A stretch of DNA of 64,000 bases, from positions 372,001 through 436,000 of the forward strand of contig NZ_JACHOV010000001.1 of assembly GCF_014200045.1 (NCBI RefSeq), written 5' to 3'. The notes under the pieces were generated by a model. It saw only the letters and a program-made list of their open reading frames with translations. It did no database searches and was not told the origin of the DNA. A program made the position numbers and the translations under genes. The number at the start of each line of letters is the position of its first letter. Positions within the stretch are counted from its first letter, which is position 1. Positions 44,162 to 54,064 of this stretch are shown here, piece by piece. Origin of the DNA: Rhizorhapis suberifaciens. Its GTDB lineage: Bacteria > Pseudomonadota > Alphaproteobacteria > Sphingomonadales > Sphingomonadaceae.

Positions 44162-45760
44162 ATGGCTAACGCCATTTCCGCGAACAAAGCTGAACTTCTC
44201 GCTATTGCCAATAGCGTCGCGTCGGAGAAGATGATCGACAAGGCCATCGTCATTGAGGCGATGGAGGACGCGATTCAGCGCGCTGCTCGTGCCCGCTATG
44301 GCGCCGAAAATGACATTCGCGCCAAGCTCGACCCCGATAGCGGCGACCTACGCTTGTGGCGCGTGGTGGAAGTGGTTGAGCAGGTCGACGACTTTTTCAA
44401 ACAGGTCGATGTAAAGGCCGCGCAGAAACTGCAGCCTGGATCAAAGGTGGGCGATTTCATCGTCGATCCGCTTCCTCCGATCGACCTTGGTCGCATCGAT
44501 GCTCAATCGGCAAAGCAGGTGATCTTCCAGAAGGTCCGTGATGCCGAACGCGAGCGGCAACATGAGGAGTTCAAGGATCGCGTCGGCGAAATCATCACCG
44601 GCGTCGTCAAAAGCGTGGAATTCGGTCATGTGGTCGTAAATCTTGGCCGGGCCGAAGGCGTCATTCGCCGTGACCAGCAGATCCCGCGGGAAGTGGTGCG
44701 TGTGGGCGACAGGGTTCGCTCCATCATCCTTAATGTCCGTCGCGAAAATCGCGGACCTCAGATATTCCTTTCGCGCGCGCATCCGGAATTCATGAAGAAG
44801 CTGTTCGCGCAGGAAGTGCCGGAAATCTACGACAACATCATAGAGATCAAGGCCGCCGCACGCGATCCGGGCAGCCGCGCCAAGATCGGCGTTATCAGCC
44901 GCGATAGCAGTATCGATCCTGTGGGGGCTTGCGTCGGCATGAAAGGCAGTCGCGTTCAGGCGGTTGTGCAGGAAATGCAGGGCGAAAAGATCGACATCAT
45001 TCCCTGGAGCGAAGACACGGCCACTTTCGTGGTCAACGCACTGCAGCCGGCAACGGTCAGCCGCGTCGTCATCGACGAGGACGAAGGGCGTATCGAGGTG
45101 GTGGTCCCCGATGACCAGCTTTCGCTCGCCATCGGCCGCCGGGGGCAGAATGTCCGCCTGGCCAGTCAGCTGACCGGCAAGGCCATCGATATCATGACGG
45201 AAGCCGATGCCAGCGAGAAGCGGCAGAAGGAATTCGTCGAGCGCTCCGAAATGTTCCAGGGCGAACTGGATGTGGATGAGACGCTGTCGCAACTCCTCGT
45301 CGCCGAGGGCTTTTCCGAGCTTGAGGAAGTCGCCTATGTCGGGATCGAGGAACTGGCCGGCATCGAAGGCTTTGATGAGGAGTTGGCGGAGGAGCTGCAG
45401 AGCCGTGCGCTTGAGGCGCTGGAGCGCCGCGAGGCCGCTGCCCGTGAAGAACGCCGTGGCCTGGGGGTCGAAGACGCGCTCGCCGACATACCGCATCTGA
45501 CCGAGGCGATGCTGGTGACGCTGGGCAAGGCCGGGATCCTGACACTGGATGACCTGGCGGATCTTGCCACTGACGAACTCGTCGCCAAAAAGCGGACGGA
45601 CAATCGCCGCCGCAAGGAACCTGTCGAAGACAAGGGCGGCGTACTGGCCGAGTATGGGCTTAGCGAAGAGCAAGGCAACGAGATCATCATGGCCGCTCGC
45701 GCGCACTGGTTCGAAGACGAGACCAATGGGGAGGACGCGGTTGCGGATACTTCCCAATGA
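44162..45760 (+). CDS. nusA: transcription termination/antitermination protein NusA
   Basis: This 532-aa RNA polymerase-binding factor controls pausing, termination and antitermination. The N-terminal domain covers roughly residues 1-130, an S1 domain follows ([20 protein letters not shown]), then two KH domains ([40 protein letters not shown]). The C-terminus has acidic helix-hairpin repeats ([20 protein letters not shown]), as in long alphaproteobacterial NusA. It sits in the usual order rimP-nusA-rnpM-infB. Confidence 0.96.
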   Translation: MANAISANKAELLAIANSVASEKMIDKAIVIEAMEDAIQRAARARYGAENDIRAKLDPDSGDLRLWRVVEVVEQVDDFFKQVDVKAAQKLQPGSKVGDFIVDPLPPIDLGRIDAQSAKQVIFQKVRDAERERQHEEFKDRVGEIITGVVKSVEFGHVVVNLGRAEGVIRRDQQIPREVVRVGDRVRSIILNVRRENRGPQIFLSRAHPEFMKKLFAQEVPEIYDNIIEIKAAARDPGSRAKIGVISRDSSIDPVGACVGMKGSRVQAVVQEMQGEKIDIIPWSEDTATFVVNALQPATVSRVVIDEDEGRIEVVVPDDQLSLAIGRRGQNVRLASQLTGKAIDIMTEADASEKRQKEFVERSEMFQGELDVDETLSQLLVAEGFSELEEVAYVGIEELAGIEGFDEELAEELQSRALEALERREAAAREERRGLGVEDALADIPHLTEAMLVTLGKAGILTLDDLADLATDELVAKKRTDNRRRKEPVEDKGGVLAEYGLSEEQGNEIIMAARAHWFEDETNGEDAVADTSQ

Positions 45761-45825
45761 CACGTTAGGCGTTGAGGTAGGCGGCGCGTTCGTTCCAGGT
45801 CCCCTTCTTTGGAAGGAGGGGGCGT

Positions 45826-46497
45826 ATGAGTGAAAACACCCGCCGCTGCATTCTTTCCGGCGAACGTGAGGCTCGTGAAGGCCTCATTCGGCTGGCCCTT
45901 GGGCCGGACGGACAGGTCGCGCCTGACGTTCGCGCCCGAGCGCCGGGCCGTGGCGCCTGGATCGGGGTCGACCGCGCCGCTTTTCAAAAAGCGCTTGAAA
46001 ACGGAAAGCTGAAGGGCGGCCTGGCGCGCGCTTACAAGACTTCGGCATTCACGCTCTCCAGCGATCTTCCCGACCGCATTGAGACGGCCCTGCAACAAGC
46101 TACGCTCGACCGACTGGGGTTGGAAGCGCGCGCCGGAATGCTTGTGACCGGATCGGAGAAGATAGAGGTGGCCGCCCGCAGGGGGCAGGTGCACATGCTC
46201 CTGCATGCCGCCGACGCGGCCAGCGACGGAAATCGAAAGCTCGATCAGGCTTTGCGCGTCGGAAATGGAATGGAAGGAACCGATCTTGCCGGAACGGTCT
46301 TGCCTGTAGACCGGGCACCCTTATCTATGGCAATGGGTCGCGACAATGTAGTCCACATTGCCATCATTGATAAAAGGGCGGCGGATCGCGTCGGCGAAAT
46401 ACTTGGCCGCTGGCAACTTTTCCTCGGATGCGCTAACGGAGCGCAAATCGCGACGCCCGCGAGTCAGGGTGCTCCGAATATTGCAGTGGATGAGTAA
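45826..46497 (+). CDS. rnpM: YlxR/RnpM-family RNA-binding protein fused to an L7Ae-like domain
   Basis: This 223-aa protein has an N-terminal YlxR (DUF448) domain: RRCILSGEREAREGLIRLAL, then RAPGRGAWIGVDRAAFQKAL. The second half (LGLEARAGMLVTGSEKIEVA, HMLLHAADAASDGNRKL) looks like an L7Ae/L30e-type RNA-binding domain. This fusion is common in alphaproteobacteria. Bacillus RnpM modulates RNase P; the role here is inferred. The strong SD (AAGGAGGGGG) is partly paired in a small hairpin, CCTTC-TTTG-GAAGG (45803-45816). Confidence 0.85.
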   Translation: MSENTRRCILSGEREAREGLIRLALGPDGQVAPDVRARAPGRGAWIGVDRAAFQKALENGKLKGGLARAYKTSAFTLSSDLPDRIETALQQATLDRLGLEARAGMLVTGSEKIEVAARRGQVHMLLHAADAASDGNRKLDQALRVGNGMEGTDLAGTVLPVDRAPLSMAMGRDNVVHIAIIDKRAADRVGEILGRWQLFLGCANGAQIATPASQGAPNIAVDE

Positions 46498-46563
46498 ATA
46501 ACGAAATGGGTTCGGAGAATTGCTCCGCGCCGGGAATGTTGATCGAAGGAACTGGTTTAGTCG

Positions 46564-49104
46564 ATGAGTGAAAGCGATACGGACAAGCCGAAACTGGGCC
46601 GCAAGCCTTTGGGCCTGAAGCGGACGGTTGAGGCCGGACAAGTGCAGCAGAGCTTCAGCCATGGCCGCAAGAATACGGTCGTGGTCGAGGTGAAGCGCCG
46701 CCGCCTCATCGGCAAGCCGGGCGAGTTGGATACCGCACCTGCGCCCGTTCCTGAACCTGTGCAGCAAGCGCCTGCACCTCGCCCCGCGCCACCGCCTCCG
46801 CCCCGTCGTCCTGCGCCGGACAGTTTGATGACTCGTCAGGAGCTTCAGGCGAAACTGCTGCGGGAGGCCGAAGAGGCTCGGATGAACGCGCTTGAAGACG
46901 CGCGTCGCCGTGAGGAAGCGGCAAAACAACAGGCGGGCGAGGAAGAGCGTCGCCGGGCCGAAGAGAAACGACTGGCGGAAGAAGAAGCTGCCCGTAAGGC
47001 GCCTGAGCCAGAGGTGGTGGAGAACACCGCCCCTGCCGCTGAAGAGCAACCCGCTCAGGCACAGGACACTGTCGCAGCGGCGGCCGAGCCCGCAGTGGAA
47101 GAGACGAATGAAGCGGGCGACCGTCCGCCTCCGCGCAAATTCACGCCTGTGGCTCCCGTCAAGCGCCCCGAGCCCAAGCCTGCCCGGACCAAGGGCGATC
47201 ATGATCGCCGCCAATCGGGTAAGCTGACGGTCAACCGCGCTCTTAACGACGGCGACGGCGGCGCGCGGGCACGTTCGCTCGCGGCGCTGAAACGCGCTCG
47301 TGAGAAAGAAAAGCGGCACCAGATGGGCGGTGTGCGCGAACCGCAGGCAAAACAGGTGCGCGACGTCATCGTGCCAGAGGCGATCACTGTTCAGGAACTC
47401 GCCAACCGTATGGCCGAAAAAGGCGCGGACCTGGTGAAATCGCTGTTCAAGATGGGCACCATGGTCACTGTCAATCAGACGATCGACCAGGATACGGCGG
47501 AATTATTGGTCGAAGAATTCGGCCACCGCATTCAGCGCGTGTCGGAATCGGATATCGACATCGATACAGCGACGGATGTGGACGCCGACGAGACGCTGAA
47601 GACGCGTCCTCCGGTCGTAACCATCATGGGTCATGTCGATCACGGCAAGACCTCGCTGCTGGACGCATTGCGCGGAACGGATGTCGTCGCCGGCGAAGCG
47701 GGCGGCATTACCCAGCATATCGGCGCGCATCAGGTGAAGACGAAGGAGGGGCATGTCATAACGTTCCTCGATACGCCGGGCCATGAAGCCTTTACGGAAA
47801 TGCGCGCGCGTGGTGCGAACGTGACCGATATCGTGGTGCTGGTGGTGGCTGCCGACGACGGGCTGATGCCGCAGACGATTGAGGCCATCAATCATACCAA
47901 GGCCGCGGGCGTGCCGATGATCGTGGCGATCAACAAGATCGACAAGGATAATGCCAATGCCCAGAAGGTTCGTGAACGCCTGCTGGAGCATGAAGTCATC
48001 GTCGAGGATATGGGTGGCGAAGTTCAGGACGTCGAGGTTTCCGCGCTCAAGAAGATCGGACTTGACGATCTGATCGAGAAAATCATGCTGCAGGCGGAAA
48101 TCATCGAGTTGAAAGCCAATCCGAAGCGCGCCGCCGAGGGTACAGTCGTCGAAGCCAAGCTCGACAAGGGCCGGGGACCTGTTGCGACGATCCTGGTCAA
48201 GCGTGGCACGCTTAACGTGGGCGATATCTTCGTGGTCGGCGGAGAAAGCGGCAAGGTCCGTGCGATGATCGACGACAAGGGCAAGAATGTGAAGGAGGCT
48301 GGTCCCTCGGTTCCCGTGGAGGTGCTTGGCCTGTCCGGCGTTCCGCAGGCGGGCGATACGCTGACCGTGGTCGAGAATGAGGCGCGTGCCCGTGAAGTCG
48401 CGGCTTATCGCCAGGAGCAGATGAACCGTAAGCGGACAACGGCTGCGCCCACATCCTTCGAACATATGTTCTCTGCCCTTAACGACAAGGTCATCGAATA
48501 TCCGGTGGTTGTGAAGGGTGATGTCCAAGGATCGGTGGAAGCCATTGTGAGTTCGCTCAACAAGGCGTCAACCGACGAGATCAAAGTACGCGTACTGCAC
48601 AGCGGTGTAGGGGCGATCACGGAGTCCGACGTAACCCTTGCAGCAGCCTCCAATGCACCGCTCATCGGCTTCAACGTGCGTCCCAATGCGAAGGCGCGGA
48701 CGTTGGCCGAGCGGGATAAGGTCCGCTTGAAATATTTCGATGTCATCTATGACCTTATCGAGGACATTAAGGGCGAGATGGCAGGCGAGCTGGGTCCCGA
48801 GCGGATCGAGACTGTGGTCGGCCGCGCTGAAGTCAAGGAGGTGTTCTCCGCTGGCAAGCACGGTAAGGCGGCGGGTCTGCTCGTCACCGACGGCTTCATC
48901 CGCAAGGCGCTAAAGGCACGGATCACGCGCGACGACGTCATTGTCTACAATGGCGAGATCGCATCGCTTCGTCGGTTCAAGGACGATGTGGCGGAGGTTC
49001 GCGCTGGCCTCGAATGCGGTGTGACCTTCGCTGGTCACACGGATATCAAGCCGGGCGACTATCTTGAGACATATGAGGTTGAGGAACGCGCAAGGACGCT
49101 TTGA
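46564..49104 (+). CDS. infB: translation initiation factor IF-2
   Basis: This 846-aa GTPase places initiator tRNA on the 30S subunit. The N-terminus has the IF2-associated motif [20 protein letters not shown], followed by a long Ala/Glu/Pro-rich linker (residues 60-230). The IF2_N domain is near [20 protein letters not shown]. The G domain has GHVDHGKTS (near residue 355), DTPGHEAF and [11 protein letters not shown]. Domains II-IV follow to the C-terminus. Length and order are normal for the family. Confidence 0.97.
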   Translation: MSESDTDKPKLGRKPLGLKRTVEAGQVQQSFSHGRKNTVVVEVKRRRLIGKPGELDTAPAPVPEPVQQAPAPRPAPPPPPRRPAPDSLMTRQELQAKLLREAEEARMNALEDARRREEAAKQQAGEEERRRAEEKRLAEEEAARKAPEPEVVENTAPAAEEQPAQAQDTVAAAAEPAVEETNEAGDRPPPRKFTPVAPVKRPEPKPARTKGDHDRRQSGKLTVNRALNDGDGGARARSLAALKRAREKEKRHQMGGVREPQAKQVRDVIVPEAITVQELANRMAEKGADLVKSLFKMGTMVTVNQTIDQDTAELLVEEFGHRIQRVSESDIDIDTATDVDADETLKTRPPVVTIMGHVDHGKTSLLDALRGTDVVAGEAGGITQHIGAHQVKTKEGHVITFLDTPGHEAFTEMRARGANVTDIVVLVVAADDGLMPQTIEAINHTKAAGVPMIVAINKIDKDNANAQKVRERLLEHEVIVEDMGGEVQDVEVSALKKIGLDDLIEKIMLQAEIIELKANPKRAAEGTVVEAKLDKGRGPVATILVKRGTLNVGDIFVVGGESGKVRAMIDDKGKNVKEAGPSVPVEVLGLSGVPQAGDTLTVVENEARAREVAAYRQEQMNRKRTTAAPTSFEHMFSALNDKVIEYPVVVKGDVQGSVEAIVSSLNKASTDEIKVRVLHSGVGAITESDVTLAAASNAPLIGFNVRPNAKARTLAERDKVRLKYFDVIYDLIEDIKGEMAGELGPERIETVVGRAEVKEVFSAGKHGKAAGLLVTDGFIRKALKARITRDDVIVYNGEIASLRRFKDDVAEVRAGLECGVTFAGHTDIKPGDYLETYEVEERARTL

Positions 49105-49128
49105 CGCGGCCGCAACATTTCCTCTGCC

Positions 49129-49233
49129 GGTTAGGGAGAGGGTTAGGGAGAGGGGTCTGACCCCATGAAGTCGGGCGGGGAGTGCTATTTGCGCATTCCC
49201 CTCTCCCCGCCCTCTCCCCAGAAGGGGAGAGGG
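49129..49233 (+). repeat. repeat and inverted-repeat element between infB and rbfA
   Basis: GGTTAGGGAGAG occurs twice in tandem (49129-49152). GGGAGAGGGG (49146-49155) is perfectly complementary to CCCCTCTCCC (49198-49207). A second hairpin CCCTCTCCCC-AGAA-GGGGAGAGGG (49210-49233) has a perfect 10-base stem and contains the GAGGG ribosome-binding site of rbfA. The two stems can exchange partners. The sequence resembles interspersed palindromic repeats common in such genomes; copy number was not measured. Confidence 0.6.
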
Positions 49234-49238
49234 AAACC

Positions 49239-49634
49239 ATGGCTCATACTTCATCCACCGATGGCCCATCTGTCCGCGTACTTCGCGTGGGAGAGCAGGT
49301 GCGTCATATCCTTTCTGAAATTCTCATGCGGGGGGACGTGCATGACGACGTGCTCGCAAAGCACATGGTCTCTGTCACCGAAGTACGCATGTCGCCCGAT
49401 CTTCGCCATGCCACGGCGTTTGTAAAACCGCTGCTGGGCGCGGATGAAGAAGCGGTACTGAAGGCGCTGCGCACCAATACGGCCTTTTTGCAGCGTGAAG
49501 TAGCGGCGCGAACAAAGCTTAAATATGCGGCAAAGCTGAAGTTCCTGATCGATGAAAGCTTCGATGAGGGCGGGCATATCGATCGGCTGCTAAGAGATCC
49601 CAAAGTGGCGAGGGACCTTGAAGAGGGAGAGTGA
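49239..49634 (+). CDS. rbfA: 30S ribosome-binding factor RbfA
   Basis: This 131-aa KH-fold protein binds the 30S subunit and is needed for 16S 5'-end maturation and cold growth. Family segments are [60 protein letters not shown] and [20 protein letters not shown] chose the ATG at 49239, directly after GAGGGAAACC; an upstream in-frame ATG-like start at 49182 would add only repeat-derived sequence. Its SD lies in a hairpin. Confidence 0.93.
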   Translation: MAHTSSTDGPSVRVLRVGEQVRHILSEILMRGDVHDDVLAKHMVSVTEVRMSPDLRHATAFVKPLLGADEEAVLKALRTNTAFLQREVAARTKLKYAAKLKFLIDESFDEGGHIDRLLRDPKVARDLEEGE

Positions 49635-49747
49635 AGCCTCCCTCTGGCCGAAGTTTTTTGTATCAAATTGTAGCCGGCATTGATCCTGTTCCGCTGTTCC
49701 CCATATCCGCTTGCGACAGGGGCTCATGTAAGGACAGGAGCCGGAAA

Positions 49748-50161
49748 ATGTCGTACAAGGAAGCCATCGCCGCAGGCATCATTGTTGCCGCCGCCCTTTT
49801 CGCCGGGGAAAGCGGGGGAGCTTCTCCACCCGATCGGCCCGCCGTCAAGGAAGCCTCCATTCCGTTTGTAAACACGGGATCAATCCGTGACTGGAGGGCG
49901 GATGGCACAAGGGCAGTCTATATCCAGGATATCCATGGCGATTGGTACCGTGCCAGTCTGATGTCGAACTGCACTGATCTTCCTTTCGTGGAAACTATTG
50001 GTTTTGAGACGCGCGGACCCGACACGCTCGATCGGTTCGGGACGATCCTGGTGCGGGGTCAGCGTTGCCCCATCGAAGCGATGGTGAAGAGCTCTGCACC
50101 TCCGTCCAAACGGAAACACCACAAACAAAGCGCTGACAAGAAGGCGAGTCCCGGCTACTGA
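49748..50161 (+). CDS. DUF6491-like exported protein
   Basis: This 137-aa protein has a signal peptide (IAAGIIVAAALFAGESGGA) and a small domain with IRDWRADGTRAVYIQDIHGD, then WYRASLMSNCTDLPF, then GQRCPIEAM. The aromatic WYRA, the Cys pair and the DRFGTILV segment resemble DUF6491 proteins of sphingomonads; function unknown. The two Cys may form a disulfide. It sits between rbfA and truB, where the core operon normally has no extra gene. GGAG precedes the ATG, and a basic Lys/His tail ends the protein. Confidence 0.7.
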   Translation: MSYKEAIAAGIIVAAALFAGESGGASPPDRPAVKEASIPFVNTGSIRDWRADGTRAVYIQDIHGDWYRASLMSNCTDLPFVETIGFETRGPDTLDRFGTILVRGQRCPIEAMVKSSAPPSKRKHHKQSADKKASPGY

Positions 50162-50168
50162 CCCGCCT

Positions 50169-51071
50169 GTGAACGGGTGGATCATATTGGACAAGCCGCT
50201 TGAGCTAGGGTCGACACAGGCGGTCGGCGCGGTCAAGCGCGCGCTGCGCGAAGGTGGCCACGGGAAAATAAAAGTAGGCCATGGCGGGACGCTCGACCCC
50301 TTGGCTACCGGCGTTCTCCCGATCGCCCTCGGCGAGGCGACAAAGCTTTGCGGGCGGATGCTGGACGCATCGAAAATCTACGATTTCACGATCCGCTTTG
50401 GCGAGCAGACCGATACGCTGGATGCCGAAGGGGAGGTGATCGCGACGTCGGACCGCCGTCCCGGAAAGGCTGAGTTGGAAGCGGTGCTGGGTCGGTTCAC
50501 TGGACCGATCGAACAGGTGCCGCCTGTCTATTCGGCGATCAAGGTGGAAGGGCGGCGCGCTTATGATCTGGCGAGGGCCGGGGAAGATATAGAGATGAGG
50601 GTGAGGGCAGTGAGCGTGTACAGCCTCTCTATTAGCCATGCCAATAGCGACGCGGATGGCGATGGCCTGCGAGAAGCGACCCTCACCGCCCATGTCTCCA
50701 AAGGGACCTATATCCGTTCGCTGGCCCGGGACATTGCGCTGGCGCTGGGCACTGTTGGCCACGTCACCCTGCTTCGCCGGACTAAGGCGGGGCCATTCGG
50801 TCTTACTGAGGCGATTTCGCTGGACAAATTGCGGGATTGCGGTAAAGGCCGCTCCCTTGAAGACATAATCTTGCCAATTGAGGCAGGGCTGGACGACATC
50901 CCGGCTTTCGACCTCACCCCCGACCAGGCAAGGCTGATCCGACAGGGTCAGGTCTTGGGCGGGACATCCGCAGATGACGGACTTCATTTTGCAAGGCTGG
51001 ACAATGTGCCGGTCGCGCTGGTGGAGGTTTCGGACGGCGACGTCCGGGTTGTTCGCGGGTTCAACCTCTAA
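50169..51071 (+). CDS. truB: tRNA pseudouridine-55 synthase
   Basis: This 300-aa enzyme makes pseudouridine at position 55 of the tRNA T-loop. The signature starts NGWIILDKPLELGSTQAVGA, and the catalytic Asp is in GHGGTLDPLATGVLPIALGE. Further motifs are YDFTIRFGEQTDTLDAEGEV and VSKGTYIRSLARDIA. It starts at a GTG eight bases after the DUF6491-like gene; the SD is weak, so coupling to that gene is possible. rpsO follows after 15 bases. Confidence 0.95.
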   Translation: MNGWIILDKPLELGSTQAVGAVKRALREGGHGKIKVGHGGTLDPLATGVLPIALGEATKLCGRMLDASKIYDFTIRFGEQTDTLDAEGEVIATSDRRPGKAELEAVLGRFTGPIEQVPPVYSAIKVEGRRAYDLARAGEDIEMRVRAVSVYSLSISHANSDADGDGLREATLTAHVSKGTYIRSLARDIALALGTVGHVTLLRRTKAGPFGLTEAISLDKLRDCGKGRSLEDIILPIEAGLDDIPAFDLTPDQARLIRQGQVLGGTSADDGLHFARLDNVPVALVEVSDGDVRVVRGFNL

Positions 51072-51086
51072 TTTGAAAGGATGACG

Positions 51087-51356
51087 ATGTCGATTACAGC
51101 TGAGCGCAAGCAGGAACTGATCACCGAGCACTCCCGCCAAAGTGGCGATACCGGTTCACCCGAGGTGCAGGTGGCGATCCTGACCGAACGCATCGTGAAC
51201 TTGACTGAGCATTTCAAGGGGCACCACAAGGATAATCACAGCCGCCGTGGTCTACTGATGCTGGTCAACAAGCGCCGCAGTCTTCTGGACTATCTGAAGA
51301 AGAAGGATGCAGGACGCTACGCAGAGCTTATCGCGAAGCTGGGTCTTCGCAAATAA
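51087..51356 (+). CDS. rpsO: 30S ribosomal protein S15
   Basis: This 89-aa primary 16S rRNA-binding protein has the normal length. It starts [15 protein letters not shown] and contains [39 protein letters not shown] and [10 protein letters not shown] chose the ATG at 51087 over 51081 because GAAAGG is better spaced and S15 is normally 89 aa. A rho-independent terminator follows five bases after the stop. Confidence 0.97.
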   Translation: MSITAERKQELITEHSRQSGDTGSPEVQVAILTERIVNLTEHFKGHHKDNHSRRGLLMLVNKRRSLLDYLKKKDAGRYAELIAKLGLRK

Positions 51357-51360
51357 CGGG

Positions 51361-51390
51361 ACGGCCCCTGTGCGGGGCCGTTTCTTTTTA
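51361..51390 (+). terminator. rho-independent terminator after rpsO
   Basis: An 8-base perfect stem ACGGCCCC (51361-51368) and GGGGCCGT (51374-51381) with a five-base loop is followed by the T-rich tail TTCTTTTT. It would end or attenuate the rimP-rpsO transcript before pnp. In E. coli the comparable rpsO-pnp hairpin region is also a processing site. Confidence 0.85.
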
Positions 51391-51413
51391 CATCCTCGCT
51401 GCGGAGGATGTGC

Positions 51414-51482
51414 TCCTGCGAAGCGGGAGCCCAGGGTTTCCGGGCGATGTGCTTGAGACCCTGAATTCCTGCCTTCGCAGGA
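51414..51482. repeat. imperfect inverted repeat between rpsO and pnp
   Basis: The left arm (51414-51437, beginning TCCTGCGAAGCGGGAGCCC) and the right arm (51458-51482, ending TTCCTGCCTTCGCAGGA) are complementary in about 20 of 25 positions, with a 20-base loop. The sequence resembles small palindromic interspersed repeats found in sphingomonad intergenic regions. Only one copy is in this window, so the repetitive nature is inferred. Confidence 0.5.
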
Positions 51483-51613
51483 TACAAACAAGGCCAAACC
51501 GTAATTCGGCGGAATGGTCAGGGGTACGAAATTGGCCCCAAAACCGCTGCGGGCCGGTTCTGCCCGCACATAGGCCACCGTCTGCATAGGGCAGGCGGGA
51601 GGAAGGAAAATCC

Positions 51614-53917
51614 ATGTTTGATATCAAGAAAGTAGAAATCGAGTGGGGCGGAAAAACCCTGACACTCGAAACGGGCCGTGTTGCCCGCCAAGCGGACGGC
51701 GCAGTGCTGGCAACCTATGGCGAAACCGTAGTGCTGTGTGCAGTCACCGCCGCCAAATCGGTGAAGGAAGGGCAGGATTTCTTCCCGCTCACCGTTCACT
51801 ATCAGGAAAAATTCTCGTCCGCCGGTCGTATACCGGGCGGATTCTTCAAGCGCGAACGCGGCGCCACGGAAAAGGAAACGCTGGTTTCCCGACTGATCGA
51901 CCGTCCGGTCCGTCCGCTGTTCCCGGAAGGTTTTTACAACGAAATCAACGTCATTGCGCAGGTCCTGTCCTTTGATGGTGAAACGGAACCCGATATTCTT
52001 GCAATGATCGCGGCGTCGGCGGCGCTCACCATTTCGGGTGTACCATTCATGGGCCCGATTGGCGCTGCCCGTATTGGCTACAAGGATGGCGAATATCAGC
52101 TCAATCCTTCACTGGATGAAGTGAAGACAGGCGAACTCGATCTGGTGGTCGCGGGAACTTATGACGCGGTCATGATGGTCGAATCCGAAGCCAAGGAGCT
52201 TTCGGAAGACGTTATGCTTGGCGCCGTCATGTTCGCCCATGAGGAATCGAAGAAGGTCATTCAGGCGATCATCAAGCTTGCCGAAAAGGCTGCCAAGGAT
52301 CCTTGGGAACTGGCGACCGGCGATGACTATTCCTCGGTCAAGGCAAAGCTCAAGGACTTGGTAGGCGCGGACATTGCGGCTGCTTACAAGCTGACCAACA
52401 AGTCGCAGCGTTCCGATGCCCTGAACGCGGCCCGCGCCAAGGCGAAGGAAGCATTCGCCGGCGAAGATCCGCAGACGCAAATGGTTGCAATCAAGCAGGT
52501 CAAGAAGCTGGAAGCGGAGATCGTCCGCACTGCCATTTTGAAGGATGGTCAGCGCATCGATGGGCGTAACACAAAGCAGATCCGTCCGATCGAGGCGATG
52601 GTCGGCTTCCTGCCGCGCACTCATGGTTCGGCGCTGTTCACGCGTGGTGAAACGCAGGCGATCTGCACCACCACGCTGGGCACAAAGGATGCCGAGCAGA
52701 TGATCGACGGCCTTACCGGTCTAAGCTATGAAAGCTTTATGCTTCACTACAACTTCCCGCCCTATTCGGTCGGTGAAGTCGGCCGTTTCGGCGCTCCGGG
52801 CCGTCGTGAAGTCGGTCATGGCAAGCTTGCGTGGCGCGCCTTGCATCCCGTGCTGCCCAGCAAGGAAGAATTCCCTTACACCATCCGCGTGCTGTCCGAC
52901 ATTACCGAATCCAACGGCTCCTCGTCGATGGCAACGGTGTGCGGGGGTTCGCTTTCGATGATGGATGCTGGTGTTCCGTTGAAGCGGCCGGTGTCGGGCA
53001 TCGCCATGGGCCTGATCCTGGAAGGCACGGACTTTGCCGTTCTGAGCGACATCCTTGGCGACGAGGATCACCTCGGCGATATGGATTTCAAGGTTGCCGG
53101 CACCAGCGAGGGCATTACGTCTCTCCAAATGGACATCAAGATCGCCGGTATTACCGAAGAGATCATGAAGGTAGCTCTGCACCAGGCGAATGAGGGCCGC
53201 GCGCACATCCTTGGCGAAATGTCCAAGGCGCTTGACCACACCCGCTCTGAATTGTCGGCTCATGCTCCGCGCATCGAGACGATCCAGATCGACAAGTCGA
53301 AGATCCGCGACGTCATCGGCACCGGTGGCAAGGTAATCCGCGAGATTGTCGCGGAAACCGGAGCCAAGGTCGACATCGATGATGAGGGCGTGATCAAGAT
53401 CAGCTCGTCCGATATCAAGCAGATCGAGGCGGCCAAGGCGTGGATTCAGGGCATCGTCGAGGAGGCCGAAGTCGGCAAGATCTACAATGGCAAGGTCGTT
53501 AACCTGGTCGATTTCGGGGCCTTCGTAAACTTCATGGGTGGCAAGGATGGCCTCGTCCACGTCTCTGAAATTCGCAATGAGCGGGTTGAAAAGGTCGCGG
53601 ACGCCCTTTCCGAGGGGCAGGAGGTCAAGGTCAAGGTGCTTGAAATTGACAACCGCGGCAAGGTCCGCCTTTCGATGCGGGTTGTCGATCAGGAAACCGG
53701 TGAGGAACTGGAAGACACCCGTCCGGCTCGCGAACCGCGCGAGCGTAGCGATCGCGGTCCTCGTGGCGATCGCGGCAGGGACGGTGGTCGTGGCGATCGC
53801 GGTGGTGACCGTGGCCGCGGCCGGGGCCCGCGTCGTGACCGTGGCGAACGGGGCGACGGTGGAGGTGATGATGGCGGCGACACCGGGTTGCCGAGCTTCA
53901 TTACCCAGGACGACTGA
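51614..53917 (+). CDS. pnp: polynucleotide phosphorylase
   Basis: This 767-aa phosphorolytic 3'-5' exoribonuclease is a degradosome and mRNA-decay enzyme. It has two RNase PH domains ([20 protein letters not shown] near residue 20; [20 protein letters not shown] near residue 325), then KH ([20 protein letters not shown]) and S1 ([15 protein letters not shown]). The C-terminal 60 residues are an Arg/Gly/Asp-rich RGG-type tail. GGAGGAAGGA precedes the ATG. It probably has its own promoter, since a terminator separates it from rpsO. Confidence 0.97.
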   Translation: MFDIKKVEIEWGGKTLTLETGRVARQADGAVLATYGETVVLCAVTAAKSVKEGQDFFPLTVHYQEKFSSAGRIPGGFFKRERGATEKETLVSRLIDRPVRPLFPEGFYNEINVIAQVLSFDGETEPDILAMIAASAALTISGVPFMGPIGAARIGYKDGEYQLNPSLDEVKTGELDLVVAGTYDAVMMVESEAKELSEDVMLGAVMFAHEESKKVIQAIIKLAEKAAKDPWELATGDDYSSVKAKLKDLVGADIAAAYKLTNKSQRSDALNAARAKAKEAFAGEDPQTQMVAIKQVKKLEAEIVRTAILKDGQRIDGRNTKQIRPIEAMVGFLPRTHGSALFTRGETQAICTTTLGTKDAEQMIDGLTGLSYESFMLHYNFPPYSVGEVGRFGAPGRREVGHGKLAWRALHPVLPSKEEFPYTIRVLSDITESNGSSSMATVCGGSLSMMDAGVPLKRPVSGIAMGLILEGTDFAVLSDILGDEDHLGDMDFKVAGTSEGITSLQMDIKIAGITEEIMKVALHQANEGRAHILGEMSKALDHTRSELSAHAPRIETIQIDKSKIRDVIGTGGKVIREIVAETGAKVDIDDEGVIKISSSDIKQIEAAKAWIQGIVEEAEVGKIYNGKVVNLVDFGAFVNFMGGKDGLVHVSEIRNERVEKVADALSEGQEVKVKVLEIDNRGKVRLSMRVVDQETGEELEDTRPAREPRERSDRGPRGDRGRDGGRGDRGGDRGRGRGPRRDRGERGDGGGDDGGDTGLPSFITQDD

Positions 53918-53940
53918 TCGTCCGCTCAAGCTAATAAGGA

Positions 53941-53968
53941 GGGACCCTCTCGGGGGTCCCTTTTTTTT
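53941..53968 (+). terminator. rho-independent terminator after pnp
   Basis: GGGACCC (53941-53947) pairs with GGGTCCC (53954-53960), with a six-base loop and a run of eight T (53961-53968). It ends the pnp transcript 24 bases after the stop codon. Confidence 0.92.
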
Positions 53969-54064
53969 CGAATGCGCTGCGCGTTCAACGAATCTAAATA
54001 ATATGGTATCTAGGAAAGGGCCACGAGCGGGCCATATGCTCGGGTAGCAGGACTGGATTGCTCG

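Noticed and set aside
44441-45763. A 440-codon open frame opposite nusA
   Set aside because: Shadow of nusA; composition is His/Asp/Leu-biased as expected from the reverse complement of a coding strand.
53701-53890. Low-complexity repeats at the end of pnp as a mobile or tandem-repeat element
   Set aside because: They encode the Arg/Gly-rich tail often seen on alphaproteobacterial PNPase and stay in frame to the stop.
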